From: an uncultured Bacteroidales bacterium
GTDB taxonomy: Bacteria; Bacteroidota; Bacteroidia; Bacteroidales; UBA932
Assembly: GCA_934667175.1 (NCBI GenBank)
Contig: CAKULN010000009.1
Span: 15,325-79,324 of the forward strand
Direction: 5' to 3'
Length of the DNA: 64,000 bases
The notes under the pieces are model-generated. The model was not told the origin of the DNA, searched no databases, and saw only the letters and a program-made list of their open reading frames with translations. The position numbers and the translations under genes are program-made. Positions 18,273 through 27,756 of this stretch are shown in pieces (within the stretch, counting starts at the first letter, position 1; each line of letters opens with the position of its first letter).

Positions 18273-19400
18273 ATGGATAAACCTTTTGTGTATGGCGTGG
18301 CTGTGTCCGGGGATAATTTCACGGATAGGGAAAAGGAAACCAAACGCCTGAGGATGAATTTTGAGTCGGGAGTCAATACTATCCTGATTTCACCTCGGCG
18401 TATGGGCAAGACCTCTATTGTAGGCAAGGTTATGTCTTCCGTTACTGACCCTAAGATCAAGGTCGTGATGATGGACATATACGATTGCAGGAGTGAGTTT
18501 GACTTTTATGAGCGGTTTGCCACGTCCATCGTGAGAGGTGCTGCAGGCAAGATTGAAAACGTGGTTGCGTATGCCAAGGAATTTCTTGGGCGTTTTTCCG
18601 CGAAAATCTCGGTAAGCCCCGGACCGTCAACGGACTATTCAATTTCTTTCTGCATGTCTCCAAAAGAAATTGATCATGCTGAAATTTTGGATCTTCCTCA
18701 ACGGATCGCTGCAAGGAAAGGTATTCACATTGTCGTGTGCATTGATGAGTTCCAGCAGATTGGGGAATTTCCAGACAGCCTTGCCGTCCAAAAAAGGTTG
18801 CGTGGATTCTGGCAACATCAAGAAAATGTCTCTTATTGTTTGTTTGGAAGCAAAAAACACCTGATGGAAAAGATTTTCCAGAGAAAGAGCATGCCTTTCT
18901 ATCAGTTTGGTGACATGATTTTTCTTGACCGGATTCCTACGGAGGATTGGATTGATTATATCTGTTCTAGATTCAAGAGTTGCTCAATGTCAATAACAAG
19001 GGAACAGGCTGAAAGAATATGTGCGCTCGTTGAGAATTATTCATCTTATGTCCAGCAATTATCATGGAATGTCATGATAGAGGCGGACAGGGTTGTGTCC
19101 GATGCGGACATTGATGCCGCATTTGAGGAATTGCTCCACCAGACTTCGTCTTTGTTTATGGAACAGATAGGGTCTCTGACTTCTTTTCAGATGAATTTCC
19201 TTAAGGCTGTTGTCGAGGGAGTTCATTCTGGTTTCACATCATCGGACATTCTTGCAAGATATTCCATGGGTGCGAAATCTAATGTGGCCAGAATACAGAA
19301 AACTTTGATCGAGAAAGAGTTGATTGAAAAGCAAGGCAAGATGATATTCGCCTCGGATCCTGTTTTCTCGACGTGGTTCAAAAGGGAATACTGCCGTTAG
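18273..19400 (+). CDS. AAA family ATPase (archaeal-type ATPase fold, PF01637-like)
   Basis: The 375-residue protein begins MDKPFVYGVAVSGDNFTDRE, the usual opening of this ATPase group. The Walker A region is SPRRMGKTS (40-48), Walker B is IHIVVCIDEF (D158-E159), and a sensor-like YCLFGSKKH follows near 188. The C-terminal third resembles winged-helix repeats (SSDILARYSMGAKSNVARIQ). A TTG 21 nt upstream would extend it, but the promoter -7 box overlaps that codon. It ends 3 nt before the convergent transporter stop. The role is unknown; such ATPases are patchily distributed and often near mobile DNA. Confidence 0.85.
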   Translation: MDKPFVYGVAVSGDNFTDREKETKRLRMNFESGVNTILISPRRMGKTSIVGKVMSSVTDPKIKVVMMDIYDCRSEFDFYERFATSIVRGAAGKIENVVAYAKEFLGRFSAKISVSPGPSTDYSISFCMSPKEIDHAEILDLPQRIAARKGIHIVVCIDEFQQIGEFPDSLAVQKRLRGFWQHQENVSYCLFGSKKHLMEKIFQRKSMPFYQFGDMIFLDRIPTEDWIDYICSRFKSCSMSITREQAERICALVENYSSYVQQLSWNVMIEADRVVSDADIDAAFEELLHQTSSLFMEQIGSLTSFQMNFLKAVVEGVHSGFTSSDILARYSMGAKSNVARIQKTLIEKELIEKQGKMIFASDPVFSTWFKREYCR

Positions 19401-19403
19401 GAT

Positions 19404-20411
19404 CTATTTTGAGGCCTTGTGGTGCTGTCCGGTGCGATGCCCTTGCTCGTAGAGCTCGAGGGAGTTGATGACGTTCTGCCAGATGCTGTAGAGGCCGCCG
19501 GCGACGGAGGTCACCGGGGTCATGTAGGAATATCCCAGCCAGATCAGGAAGCCGGAGTTCTTCTGGCCGAGGGCCTGGCCGGCGGTGATCTCGTCCGCTT
19601 TTATTGACTTCCGGTCTGCGGTTCCGTCGGCTTTCCTGCCTGCCAGTCTTCCGACGGCGAACTGGATGAGAGTGCAGACCAATGAGATGACACCTATCAT
19701 TACTGCTGTCCACACGGAGATTCCGCTGTTCACAAGCGATCTTGTCGCCAGATAGATCGAGAAGGTCAGGGCCATGCCCCAGCAGTAGAACGCCCAATCA
19801 GTGAACCGCATCAGCCAACGCTGAAGCCTTTTCATCGTGTAGCGTATGAGCCATGCCAGCAGCAGAGGCAGGACAAGCAGGGGGAATACCCTTGCGCAGA
19901 TGGCTGTGAAACCCTCAATGAATGAGGATCCTGTGTCAGGATTTACAATCGGTATGGCGACCGGGAGGATAACAGCGACCGCTATGTTGATCAGTACTAC
20001 GTATGAGACTGTGTCTGAAAGGCTTCCTCCTAATTTGCTTGTGATCACCCCGGCCGCCGCCGCGGTAGGACATATCAAACAGAGCATCGCGCATTCTGCA
20101 AGTATCCTTAAGTCGCCGTCCGGCATCGTGGCGACCAACCATGTGAGTGGGATGAATGTCGCGATCTGAAAAGCAAGCACAATGAAATGCCATTTTCTGA
20201 ACCGGAGGTCGTGTGGAGAGATCGTGTTGAACTGAAGGAACAGCATCGTGGCCATGAAAACCGGCTGGACATCCTTGGCGAATCTGGAGAACCATGGTTC
20301 GATGCCAGGGGATAATGGCTTGATCAAGAATAAAATCAGATAAGAAACGATTCCTATGATGATTGCCAGAGGCAACATCCAATCCTTGATGAATTTCACA
20401 ATTTTCGCCAT
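19404..20411 (-). CDS. Bile acid:sodium symporter (BASS)-superfamily-like membrane transporter
   Basis: The 335-residue protein has about nine to ten hydrophobic segments, for example LPLAIIIGIVSYLILFLI and CAMLCLICPTAAAAGVITSK; the latter resembles the conserved crossover motif of BASS transporters. The substrate is unknown. The last 35 or so codons are duplicated at 18080-18185, and the final six residues differ from that copy, suggesting that the tail was replaced when the ATPase gene arrived. A TAACTTTG box on the minus strand (20431-20438) precedes it. Confidence 0.78.
   Translation of the reverse strand: MAKIVKFIKDWMLPLAIIIGIVSYLILFLIKPLSPGIEPWFSRFAKDVQPVFMATMLFLQFNTISPHDLRFRKWHFIVLAFQIATFIPLTWLVATMPDGDLRILAECAMLCLICPTAAAAGVITSKLGGSLSDTVSYVVLINIAVAVILPVAIPIVNPDTGSSFIEGFTAICARVFPLLVLPLLLAWLIRYTMKRLQRWLMRFTDWAFYCWGMALTFSIYLATRSLVNSGISVWTAVMIGVISLVCTLIQFAVGRLAGRKADGTADRKSIKADEITAGQALGQKNSGFLIWLGYSYMTPVTSVAGGLYSIWQNVINSLELYEQGHRTGQHHKASK
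19424..19529. repeat. Direct repeat, transporter-tail copy 2
   Basis: This is the copy joined to the intact transporter gene. It differs from 18080-18185 at one base (c/t in gatgccc-c/t-tgctcg). Just beyond the repeat, a one-base indel permits a few more matching positions (gatat on the minus strand). Confidence 0.95.
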
Positions 20412-20430
20412 AATCCTTCGATTCGACTGA

Positions 20431-20438
20431 CAAAGTTA
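20431..20438 (-). promoter_or_regulatory. Possible -7 box for the transporter gene
   Basis: On the minus strand this reads TAACTTTG, matching TAnnTTTG, 19 nt before the transporter start. No TTTG at standard -33 spacing is evident. The remaining 260 nt up to the plus-strand susC gene are A+T-rich and hold a small gggatc/ttttccc hairpin near 20514 but no clear promoter. Confidence 0.35.
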
Positions 20439-20704
20439 ATCAAAGCCTTTGACCTAAAAAAATCCTTATATATTCAGAAGCGGGGGCAGAAGCGGGTGAT
20501 GTTTGATGGCTCGGGATCTTTTCCCGAATATAAATGAATGTTTATTCGTGGTATTCATGGCTCTGCGAAATCGTTTGTTTCTTGAAATTGTGTTCCAAAG
20601 TATTGTAAAATTCGCATTTATTACTTGTTGGTTATCTTGAAATAGAAAAATATTCCTATATTGGTAAGTACTCATTATTCAAACTTATTTAATAATTATT
20701 GCCA

Positions 20705-23700
20705 ATGGGTAAACGAACTTATCTGAGAAGGACTTTGGTTTTTCTCCTGTCGTGGTGTATTATGTCCACCATGACAATCAGCGCCCAGAACGTCTCCGTC
20801 GGGTCTGCCGTGACTCTGACGGGTACAGTGCTGGACAAATCATCTGAACCTTTGCCTGGAGCGTCAGTGCTGGTGAAGGGTACTTCAAACGGAGTCGCCA
20901 CGGATGTGAACGGCAAATTCACAATCAGGCTGCAACCGACCTCCTCAACGGTGCTTGTCTTTTCATTTGTCGGAATGAAATCGCGGGAAATCCCCTACTC
21001 CGCGTTCAGGGACGGCGCCAAGGTTGTGCTTGAGGATGATTCGAACAGTCTTGACAACGTGGTGGTCACTGGCTATGCCAACATCCGGAAGGACAGCTTC
21101 ACGGGAACCTCCACGACGGTCGGCAGGGAAGACTTGATGAAAGTCTCTCCGAACAATCTGATGAAGGCCTTGAGCGCTTTTGATCCGTCTTTCAAGATGA
21201 TCACCGACAACGCGCAGGGTTCCAACCCGAACAACATGTCCGAGTACTACATCCGAGGCCGCTCTGGCGTGTCTGAGGTGAAGGAACTGGACAGGGTGAC
21301 TGGAGATGTCAGCGAATTCGCACTGAAGAATAATCCGAGTGCGCCGATATTCATTCTCGATGGCTTCGAGGTGGATCAGGCCACCATTTACGACTTAGAC
21401 ATGAACCGTGTACAGAGTGTCACTACCTTGAAGGATGCGGCAGCCACCGCTGTTTATGGCTCGAGGGCTGCCAACGGCGTCATCGTCATAGAGACTGTGA
21501 CTCCTGAGCCTGGTCTCGTGCACCTGACATATTCAAACACGACATCGGTCGATGCTCCCGACCTCAGCAGTTATCATCTGATGAATGCCAGGCAGGCTCT
21601 TGAGGCTGAATATTATGCCGGCCTGTACGAGTCCGCGACGGCAGATGACAAGAATGCCGGAGGATTGATCAACTACGGGGAACTGTACAACAATGTGATA
21701 AGGGGTGTTGACACAGACTGGATCGCCAAACCGGTCCGCACAGCGCTGAGCCACAAGCATTATCTGTCGGTCAGTGGTGGCTCTGAAGATCTCCGTTGGA
21801 ACGCTGACATCAACTACCAGCGCAAGAATGGCGTGATGAAAGGTTCTGACAGGAACACTTATGGCGCGTCGATGTCCCTTGACTACCGCTACCGCACTCT
21901 ACAGATCAGAAACAAGGCCTCCTTCAACGTTGTCGATGCCTCGGATTCTCCATACGGCTCGTTCAGCGACTACGTCAGGATGAAACCATATCTCGCTCCG
22001 ACCGATCCGGAGACCGGGCAGTATTATAAGGTGTTCAGCATTTACAGGAACGTCCGCTCTTCCATCAGCGAGCCGGTATATGTCACCAACCCTCTTTACG
22101 AGGCCTCGCTCGGAAGCTTCAACAGGACAAAGTACCGCGAGTTCATCGACAATCTCAGCCTCAGGTGGAACATCACTCCTTACCTCATGGCCAAGGGCAC
22201 TTTCAGCGCCTCCTACAAGATTCAGGACGAGGATGTTTTCACCGACCCGTCATCTGGAGTCTACACGAAATCAGATGTCAAGGAAAAAGGCAGCTACAGG
22301 GATGGGGATGTACGTTCGCTGAGATGGACCCTTAACGGAATGATTTCCTATAACAGGGACATCCGTAAAAATAACATCAACGCATCCCTTGGTGTCGAGG
22401 CGTCCGAGACTCAGTCAAGCTCTCGGTACGCGACATACATAGGCTTTGTGGAAGGAGCCAAGGCGGCTCCCGGCAACGCCCTCAAAATCAAGGATGAGCC
22501 TACGTTCAATGACAGCAACTCAAGGCGTTTCGGGACCTATCTCCAGGGCAACTGGTCTTACGACAACATCTACCTTCTGGATGTCTCCGGACGTTACGAG
22601 GGATCCTCTGCGTTCGGAGCCAAGAAGAAAATGGGACTCTTCTGGTCTTCGGGAGCGGGACTCAATGTCCACAACTATGCTTTCATGAAAGACGTGGACT
22701 GGCTGGACAGATTCAAGGTGAAGGCTACCTACGGAGTCACCGGAAAGGCCAACTTCAGCCCGTATCAGGCCAGGACCACGTACGACATAATGTACGACAA
22801 CCCTTACATCGACCAGTGGGGTATGGCTCTGAAGGCTCTCGGCAATGAGAACCTTAAATGGGAGAAGGTAAACAAACTGAATGTCGGAACGGAACTGTCG
22901 TTCTTTCGCAACGCCGTGACGATCATGTTCGACTGGTACCATGAGCTGACGACCGACCAGGTCGAGTCCGTGTCCATCCCTTCGTCTTCCGGATTCACAT
23001 CCTACAAGGGTAATCTGGGAAAAGTCCTGAACCAGGGAGCTGACCTGAGGCTCAACGTCAGGGCTTTCTCGAACCGAGACTGGGATGTCTACGTGTTCAC
23101 GAATCTGAACCGCAACACCAACACCATCAAGGAGATCGGTGACGCTCTGAAAGACTACAACACCAGCATCGACAACTTCTTCAAGGGGTATTCGTCCTCC
23201 AACACGGACAGCAAGTACAGTCAGCCTTTTACCAAATATGAGGTGGGTAACTCACTGTCGGCGATCTATGGCATGAAATCTTATGGCATCGATCCGGCTA
23301 ACGGAAAGGAACTGTACGTGAAACGTGACGGCACTGTCACCTACGACTGGACCTCTTCCGAGCAGCAATGTTTGGGCGACTACGATCCTAAACTCTCCGG
23401 AGTGTTTGGCTTTAATGTACGCTGGAGAAACTGGACGGCCTACACCACGATGTCTTTCAAGTGCGGAGGTCAGGCTTACAACAGCACGCTGGTCTCCATC
23501 GAGAATGTGGATCTTGAGAAGTACAGCGGAGACGAGCGTGCCCTTACCGACCGATGGATTCAACCGGGGGACAACGCCACCCTCAAGAGCATCAAGGACA
23601 GGACCCATGTCACAAGACCGACCTCAAGGTTCGTGCAGGATGACAACGAGATGACAATGTCATCGTTCTCCGTAGGTTACCAGTTTGACAGGAATCTAGT

Positions 23701-23839
23701 GAAACGGATCGGTCTTGATGCCGCGCGTATTCAGTTCAACGCCGAGAATGTCTTTACCGTTTCTTCCATCAGACAGGAGAGAGGTACGACCTATCCTTAT
23801 GCCCGCTCTTTCAACATCAGTCTGAACGTTACCTTATAA
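20705..23839 (+). CDS. SusC/RagA-family TonB-linked outer membrane transporter (second locus)
   Basis: The 1044-residue protein has a signal peptide (to about residue 28, MTISAQ), a carboxypeptidase-regulatory-like domain (about 37-115: LTGTVLDKSSEPLPGASVLV), a plug (NVVVTGYANIRKDSFTG; SAPIFILDGFE; LKDAAATAVYGSRAANGVIV) and a barrel ending ARSFNISLNVTL. A TTG two codons earlier is in frame, but ATG 20705 is preferred. It is followed by SusD, DUF4843, PKD-like and propeller-like genes in one direction, with tight spacing. The substrate is unknown; no glycoside hydrolase or peptidase is in the operon. Confidence 0.95.
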   Translation: MGKRTYLRRTLVFLLSWCIMSTMTISAQNVSVGSAVTLTGTVLDKSSEPLPGASVLVKGTSNGVATDVNGKFTIRLQPTSSTVLVFSFVGMKSREIPYSAFRDGAKVVLEDDSNSLDNVVVTGYANIRKDSFTGTSTTVGREDLMKVSPNNLMKALSAFDPSFKMITDNAQGSNPNNMSEYYIRGRSGVSEVKELDRVTGDVSEFALKNNPSAPIFILDGFEVDQATIYDLDMNRVQSVTTLKDAAATAVYGSRAANGVIVIETVTPEPGLVHLTYSNTTSVDAPDLSSYHLMNARQALEAEYYAGLYESATADDKNAGGLINYGELYNNVIRGVDTDWIAKPVRTALSHKHYLSVSGGSEDLRWNADINYQRKNGVMKGSDRNTYGASMSLDYRYRTLQIRNKASFNVVDASDSPYGSFSDYVRMKPYLAPTDPETGQYYKVFSIYRNVRSSISEPVYVTNPLYEASLGSFNRTKYREFIDNLSLRWNITPYLMAKGTFSASYKIQDEDVFTDPSSGVYTKSDVKEKGSYRDGDVRSLRWTLNGMISYNRDIRKNNINASLGVEASETQSSSRYATYIGFVEGAKAAPGNALKIKDEPTFNDSNSRRFGTYLQGNWSYDNIYLLDVSGRYEGSSAFGAKKKMGLFWSSGAGLNVHNYAFMKDVDWLDRFKVKATYGVTGKANFSPYQARTTYDIMYDNPYIDQWGMALKALGNENLKWEKVNKLNVGTELSFFRNAVTIMFDWYHELTTDQVESVSIPSSSGFTSYKGNLGKVLNQGADLRLNVRAFSNRDWDVYVFTNLNRNTNTIKEIGDALKDYNTSIDNFFKGYSSSNTDSKYSQPFTKYEVGNSLSAIYGMKSYGIDPANGKELYVKRDGTVTYDWTSSEQQCLGDYDPKLSGVFGFNVRWRNWTAYTTMSFKCGGQAYNSTLVSIENVDLEKYSGDERALTDRWIQPGDNATLKSIKDRTHVTRPTSRFVQDDNEMTMSSFSVGYQFDRNLVKRIGLDAARIQFNAENVFTVSSIRQERGTTYPYARSFNISLNVTL

Positions 23840-23849
23840 TTGTGAGATC

Positions 23850-25370
23850 ATGAGAAAGATAAAAATAATAGCATACATATTCGTTGCCCTTTCCCTGACA
23901 GTTTCCTGCAATGATTGGCTGAATGTCGGGTCGGAGGAGGAGGTTTTCGAGGATGACGCTTTCGCCTCGACGAAGGGCTACAGGAGCGCACTGATCGGCA
24001 TCTATAAGACAGTCGCCTCACCTGCTCTTTATGGCCAGGAACTGACCTGGGGCTTGAAGAGCAACCTTGCATGGAACTACAAACTGAACAATTCCGTGAC
24101 AGCCTACCGTTCCATACTCAACGAGGAAAGCCTGGACAACAGCGCCGCCAGGAGCATAGCCAACTCGATCTGGAGCAAGGCCTACTATGCGATAGCCAAC
24201 TGCAACGAGTTACTGCAGAAGATAGAGGACTGTGACGACACGTTTGAATATTCATGGGAAAAGCAGATGATAATGGCGGAGGCCAGAGGGCTGCGCGGAC
24301 TTCTGCATTTCGAGATGCTTCAGTTGTTCGTTCCGGCTCCTGTGACCGGCTATGAAGGCCAGGCTCTTCCATATGTCACATCGTATCCGGACCTGAAGCC
24401 GGCTTACAAATCCATGAAGGAGTATCTGGATCTGGTCATTGAGGATCTGACGTACGCCCAGGAGATGCTTGCCCCGATAGACATCGACGAACTGCGTAAC
24501 AAGAGCCATTTTGTCTCAGGGACAACGCGTCTGGACAACATGGATTACGTCCTGTTCCAGGGGGTTGGCAACATACATTCCGACGGAGCGAAGCGTGACA
24601 ATGCGTTCGGAGACGGATTCTTCGCCTTCAGAGGTTACCGCTTCAATTATTGGAGCGCCACCGGTCTGCTTGCGAGGGTATATTCCTACATGCGGGATTT
24701 CGACAATGCCGAGAAATATGCCGACACGATCATCAACGACTGGGTTGTGCAGTATCAGTTCAACCTCTACAGCTCCAATCCGAAGGCGTCCTCGAATCCA
24801 GCCCGTGTCGATGGCAAGCGCCGTCCGGAGCCTATCTGTGCGTTCTGGAATGATCAGGTCTGCGACAATTACATCACGGTTGCGGGTACATCCTACAATA
24901 AGATGGTGGAACTTAAGTACTTGTTTGCGGGAGACGAGACTGCTGACTACCGCTACACGGATCTGTACAACTCGTCGTCCAAGACCTACAGGGTCTGGGA
25001 CAAGTCTGATGACAGGACTGTCAGCAAGTACAGCAATCCACTGCTTCCGGTGATGGAACTTCCGGAGGTGTTCTACATCAAGGCGGAGTGCCAGGCGCGC
25101 AAGGGGGACATTTCCGGGGCCGATGCCACGCTGAAGAAGATCCGTGACGCCAGAGGATGCACAGCTGCCCTTTCGGACACGGATCTTGAATCATTCATGA
25201 ACACTTTGGTCAACGAGGCGCAGCGGGATTTCCTGACACGAGGCACAACATATTGCTTCCTTAAAAAACTGGATTGGCGTGTCATCTATGACGGGACACC
25301 AGCCGGAAAGACAGTGTCTGAGGAGTGGTATGTCCTTCCTATACCTGATTCAGAGACAGCATATTATTAA
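23850..25370 (+). CDS. SusD/RagB-family lipoprotein (second locus)
   Basis: The 506-residue lipoprotein (Cys20 in LSLTVSCNDWLNV) shows SusD-type TPR helices (IWSKAYYAIANCNELLQKI, AEARGLRGLLHFEMLQLF) and the C-terminal YVLPIPDSETAYY, a pattern typical of SusD ends (the LPIP-x-E motif). It starts 10 nt after the SusC stop. It should cap the SusC barrel and bind the substrate outside the outer membrane. Confidence 0.94.
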   Translation: MRKIKIIAYIFVALSLTVSCNDWLNVGSEEEVFEDDAFASTKGYRSALIGIYKTVASPALYGQELTWGLKSNLAWNYKLNNSVTAYRSILNEESLDNSAARSIANSIWSKAYYAIANCNELLQKIEDCDDTFEYSWEKQMIMAEARGLRGLLHFEMLQLFVPAPVTGYEGQALPYVTSYPDLKPAYKSMKEYLDLVIEDLTYAQEMLAPIDIDELRNKSHFVSGTTRLDNMDYVLFQGVGNIHSDGAKRDNAFGDGFFAFRGYRFNYWSATGLLARVYSYMRDFDNAEKYADTIINDWVVQYQFNLYSSNPKASSNPARVDGKRRPEPICAFWNDQVCDNYITVAGTSYNKMVELKYLFAGDETADYRYTDLYNSSSKTYRVWDKSDDRTVSKYSNPLLPVMELPEVFYIKAECQARKGDISGADATLKKIRDARGCTAALSDTDLESFMNTLVNEAQRDFLTRGTTYCFLKKLDWRVIYDGTPAGKTVSEEWYVLPIPDSETAYY

Positions 25371-25384
25371 TGGAGAAACTTTAC

Positions 25385-26074
25385 ATGAAAGCAAAGAATA
25401 TATTGATGGCTGCCGCCGCCCTGGTCGCGATGGCATGCGCGAAGGAAAGCATTCCTACATACGAAAAGGCCACAGGAGAACGTTATATCTACTTCTCGAA
25501 GGCGGAGACCGATTCTTCAGATGTCTCTTTTTACTCATACCCGGGACAAACGACAATCGAATACCCTGTCGTGGTCAAGAGCACCGGCTACAGCACTGGC
25601 GCGCAGACTTTCTCGGTGAAAGTGCTGAATGAATATACCACCGCCGACGCCGGTGACTTCTCTCTCCCGGACAAGTTCACCTTCCGTCCGCGGAGCGAGG
25701 TCGACACGTTCTACGTCAAACTGAACTATTCCTCCAAACTGGATACTGAAAAGTTCAGGATAGTCCTTGAACTGGATGAGACTCCGGATTTCAGGCTGGG
25801 TATGAGTGACTCAAGGGTGGCGATTATCTGGTTCCACAACAACCTCGTGAAGCCAGGTTGGTGGACCTCCACTGTGACGTCTTACTACCTTGGCTCATAC
25901 TCGGAAGCGAAGTACAAACTTTTTCTTGAGGTGGTCAAGGTTGACCTTGACGGAGCGGACAACAGCCTGATACGCCACTATACCTTGGTGTTCAAGAAAT
26001 ATCTTGAAGACCGCAAGGCGGCGGGAAATCCGGCGCTGGAGGACAATGGCACTGAGATGACGGTGGTCGCCTGA
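25385..26074 (+). CDS. DUF4843 lipoprotein
   Basis: The 229-residue lipoprotein (Cys18 in ALVAMAC) is beta-rich and matches the DUF4843 family by context and pattern (ERYIYFSKAE near the start; FKIVLELDE-like strand; KLFLEVVKVDLDG near the end). An ATG at 25370 overlapping the SusD stop would add five residues before the signal peptide; 25385 gives the cleaner signal. Family members sit third in SusC-SusD-DUF4843-PKD operons and are presumed surface-exposed accessory binding proteins. Confidence 0.82.
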   Translation: MKAKNILMAAAALVAMACAKESIPTYEKATGERYIYFSKAETDSSDVSFYSYPGQTTIEYPVVVKSTGYSTGAQTFSVKVLNEYTTADAGDFSLPDKFTFRPRSEVDTFYVKLNYSSKLDTEKFRIVLELDETPDFRLGMSDSRVAIIWFHNNLVKPGWWTSTVTSYYLGSYSEAKYKLFLEVVKVDLDGADNSLIRHYTLVFKKYLEDRKAAGNPALEDNGTEMTVVA

Positions 26075-26115
26075 TGTACGTGAGAATATTCATGAATATT
26101 TAAATGATTGACAAA

Positions 26116-27711
26116 ATGAAATTTAGAAATATTATATTCTCTTTGACTTTGGTTGCCTTTGCCAGCGGCTGCTATAAGGATGATTCCCAGAATTTTCAGA
26201 TTCCTCTGGCCGATGTGAGTATAGCAGCGGATGACGCCATCTCGTTCTCTGTCGGGGTCGAGGGTACTTATGAGCCAGTGATTGAGTGGGGCGGGACCTC
26301 GGAGAGTGACTATGACTACAAATGGACCGACAACGGCCGGGAGGTAATCTCGACGGAGCGTGTCCTTAAGCATCTATTCACCGAGGCAGGGGATCATTAC
26401 CTGACATTCCAGATGACAGACAAAAAGACTGGACTTGTCTACGGCCGGGACTTCAAGATGACCGCCAACAGCGAGTTCTTTCTCGGATGGCTTGTCCTTT
26501 CGGAGGGAACTGACGGGTCGTCAAGACTCAGTTTCGTGAACCTGAGCACATTCCAGTCATATCCTGACATCTATGCCAAGATGTTCCCGGATTCTCCGCT
26601 CGGAACTTCACCTGTCGGGCTGGCCTGCTATGGAATCCGTAAGACTGACCAGGTGACTGTCATCCAGAATGGCGGTGCCGGCTCTGTCGTGCTGGACGGA
26701 TCTTCGTTCAAGAAGGTTGTTAATGTCGCGGATGAGTTCATCGGAGGCAAATTTCCTGATGAGGATGGAGGGTTCGCAATCAAGGCCATAGGCTACACGC
26801 ACAGAGGACCGGATCTTGTCCTGACAGAAAGCGGAAACATTTATGACAGAGTTGGTAAGACCGGTTATTCGGCCGCTTTTCAGAGCGCCATGTACTCGAC
26901 GGAACCGTACATTTCCGCCGGAGGCCCAGCCAAGTTCACCTACATGACTTTCCCTGGGGCCAACTCCTATTTCACCCCGTTGTTCGACGGGGCGGGCAAC
27001 AGATGGCTTGCGTATTACACCACGACCGCGATTCCTGTTCAGATCCCGGCTTTTGACAAAGGCGGTGACTTTGAGTTCGAGGAGGGGTTTGACTATTGCG
27101 CTGGCATGTCTTCCGATGTGACGATGCGCTATGCCCAGACCTATGAGGAGGGCACCATGAGATCGGCCAGGCTTGCGAACGTGCTTGAGAAAGGCGGATC
27201 GTACTATGTGAACACCGCGAAGTTGGATCTGAACAATGCCAACGGGCATGTGACAGTCTCAGGACTTGTTCAGAAACCTCTTGCGGAGGGGTATTCCATA
27301 AGCTCTGGCTCACGGTTCTTCATCCCCCGCGGATCCGGAACCGACTACAATGACGAACTCTATGTGTTCTTCAATGTGGGCAGAAGAGTCTATTTCTATC
27401 ATTTCGACACTGGCTTGACCTATCTCTACCATGACTTCGGCAAGGATGCCAATGTCCCTTCAGGTGAGATTGTCTCTATGATTCAGAACGGGAACGCATC
27501 CCAACTGGGCGTCGCTTTTACGGATGGACATTTGTTCATCTGTGATCTGGCGAAGACCACCTTGACTGCCATTCGCCAGAACAACATAGACCCGGAGACA
27601 TCTGACAAGATTGTCAAGGCTCACATCGATGATATTCCAGGGACCGTTGTCTCGCTTGCTTTCAAGTACGGCAAAGCTGACAACTACACCGGATCCAAAA
27701 TCGCCAGGTAA
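26116..27711 (+). CDS. PKD-like family lipoprotein
   Basis: The 531-residue lipoprotein (Cys19 in VAFASGCYKDD) has an N-terminal PKD-like beta sandwich (about 30-115, with DYDYKWTDNGREV and AGDHYLTFQMTDKKTG), then a large beta-rich part (about 120-531) that may be a propeller (SEFFLGWLVLSEGTDGSSRL). It lies fourth in the operon, as in other SusC-SusD-DUF4843 loci. The ligand is unknown. A nearby upstream ATG (26104) is less likely because it precedes the signal sequence by four residues. Confidence 0.82.
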   Translation: MKFRNIIFSLTLVAFASGCYKDDSQNFQIPLADVSIAADDAISFSVGVEGTYEPVIEWGGTSESDYDYKWTDNGREVISTERVLKHLFTEAGDHYLTFQMTDKKTGLVYGRDFKMTANSEFFLGWLVLSEGTDGSSRLSFVNLSTFQSYPDIYAKMFPDSPLGTSPVGLACYGIRKTDQVTVIQNGGAGSVVLDGSSFKKVVNVADEFIGGKFPDEDGGFAIKAIGYTHRGPDLVLTESGNIYDRVGKTGYSAAFQSAMYSTEPYISAGGPAKFTYMTFPGANSYFTPLFDGAGNRWLAYYTTTAIPVQIPAFDKGGDFEFEEGFDYCAGMSSDVTMRYAQTYEEGTMRSARLANVLEKGGSYYVNTAKLDLNNANGHVTVSGLVQKPLAEGYSISSGSRFFIPRGSGTDYNDELYVFFNVGRRVYFYHFDTGLTYLYHDFGKDANVPSGEIVSMIQNGNASQLGVAFTDGHLFICDLAKTTLTAIRQNNIDPETSDKIVKAHIDDIPGTVVSLAFKYGKADNYTGSKIAR

Positions 27712-27756
27712 GCGTGGTATGATTCAGAAATTACTAAATAACCAAAATTAATGAAT

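Larger units (their letters stand above)
18080..19529. mobile_element. Cassette-like ATPase insertion flanked by 106-bp direct repeats
   Basis: Direct repeats 18080-18185 and 19424-19529 (one mismatch) bracket a 1.24-kb segment holding a long palindrome, a promoter and one AAA ATPase gene. The repeat is coding sequence of the adjacent transporter. The segment is A+T-richer than its surroundings. No transposase, integrase or terminal inverted repeats are visible. The structure resembles elements that insert in a gene's 3' end and supply a replacement end, but the mechanism is inferred. Confidence 0.65.
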
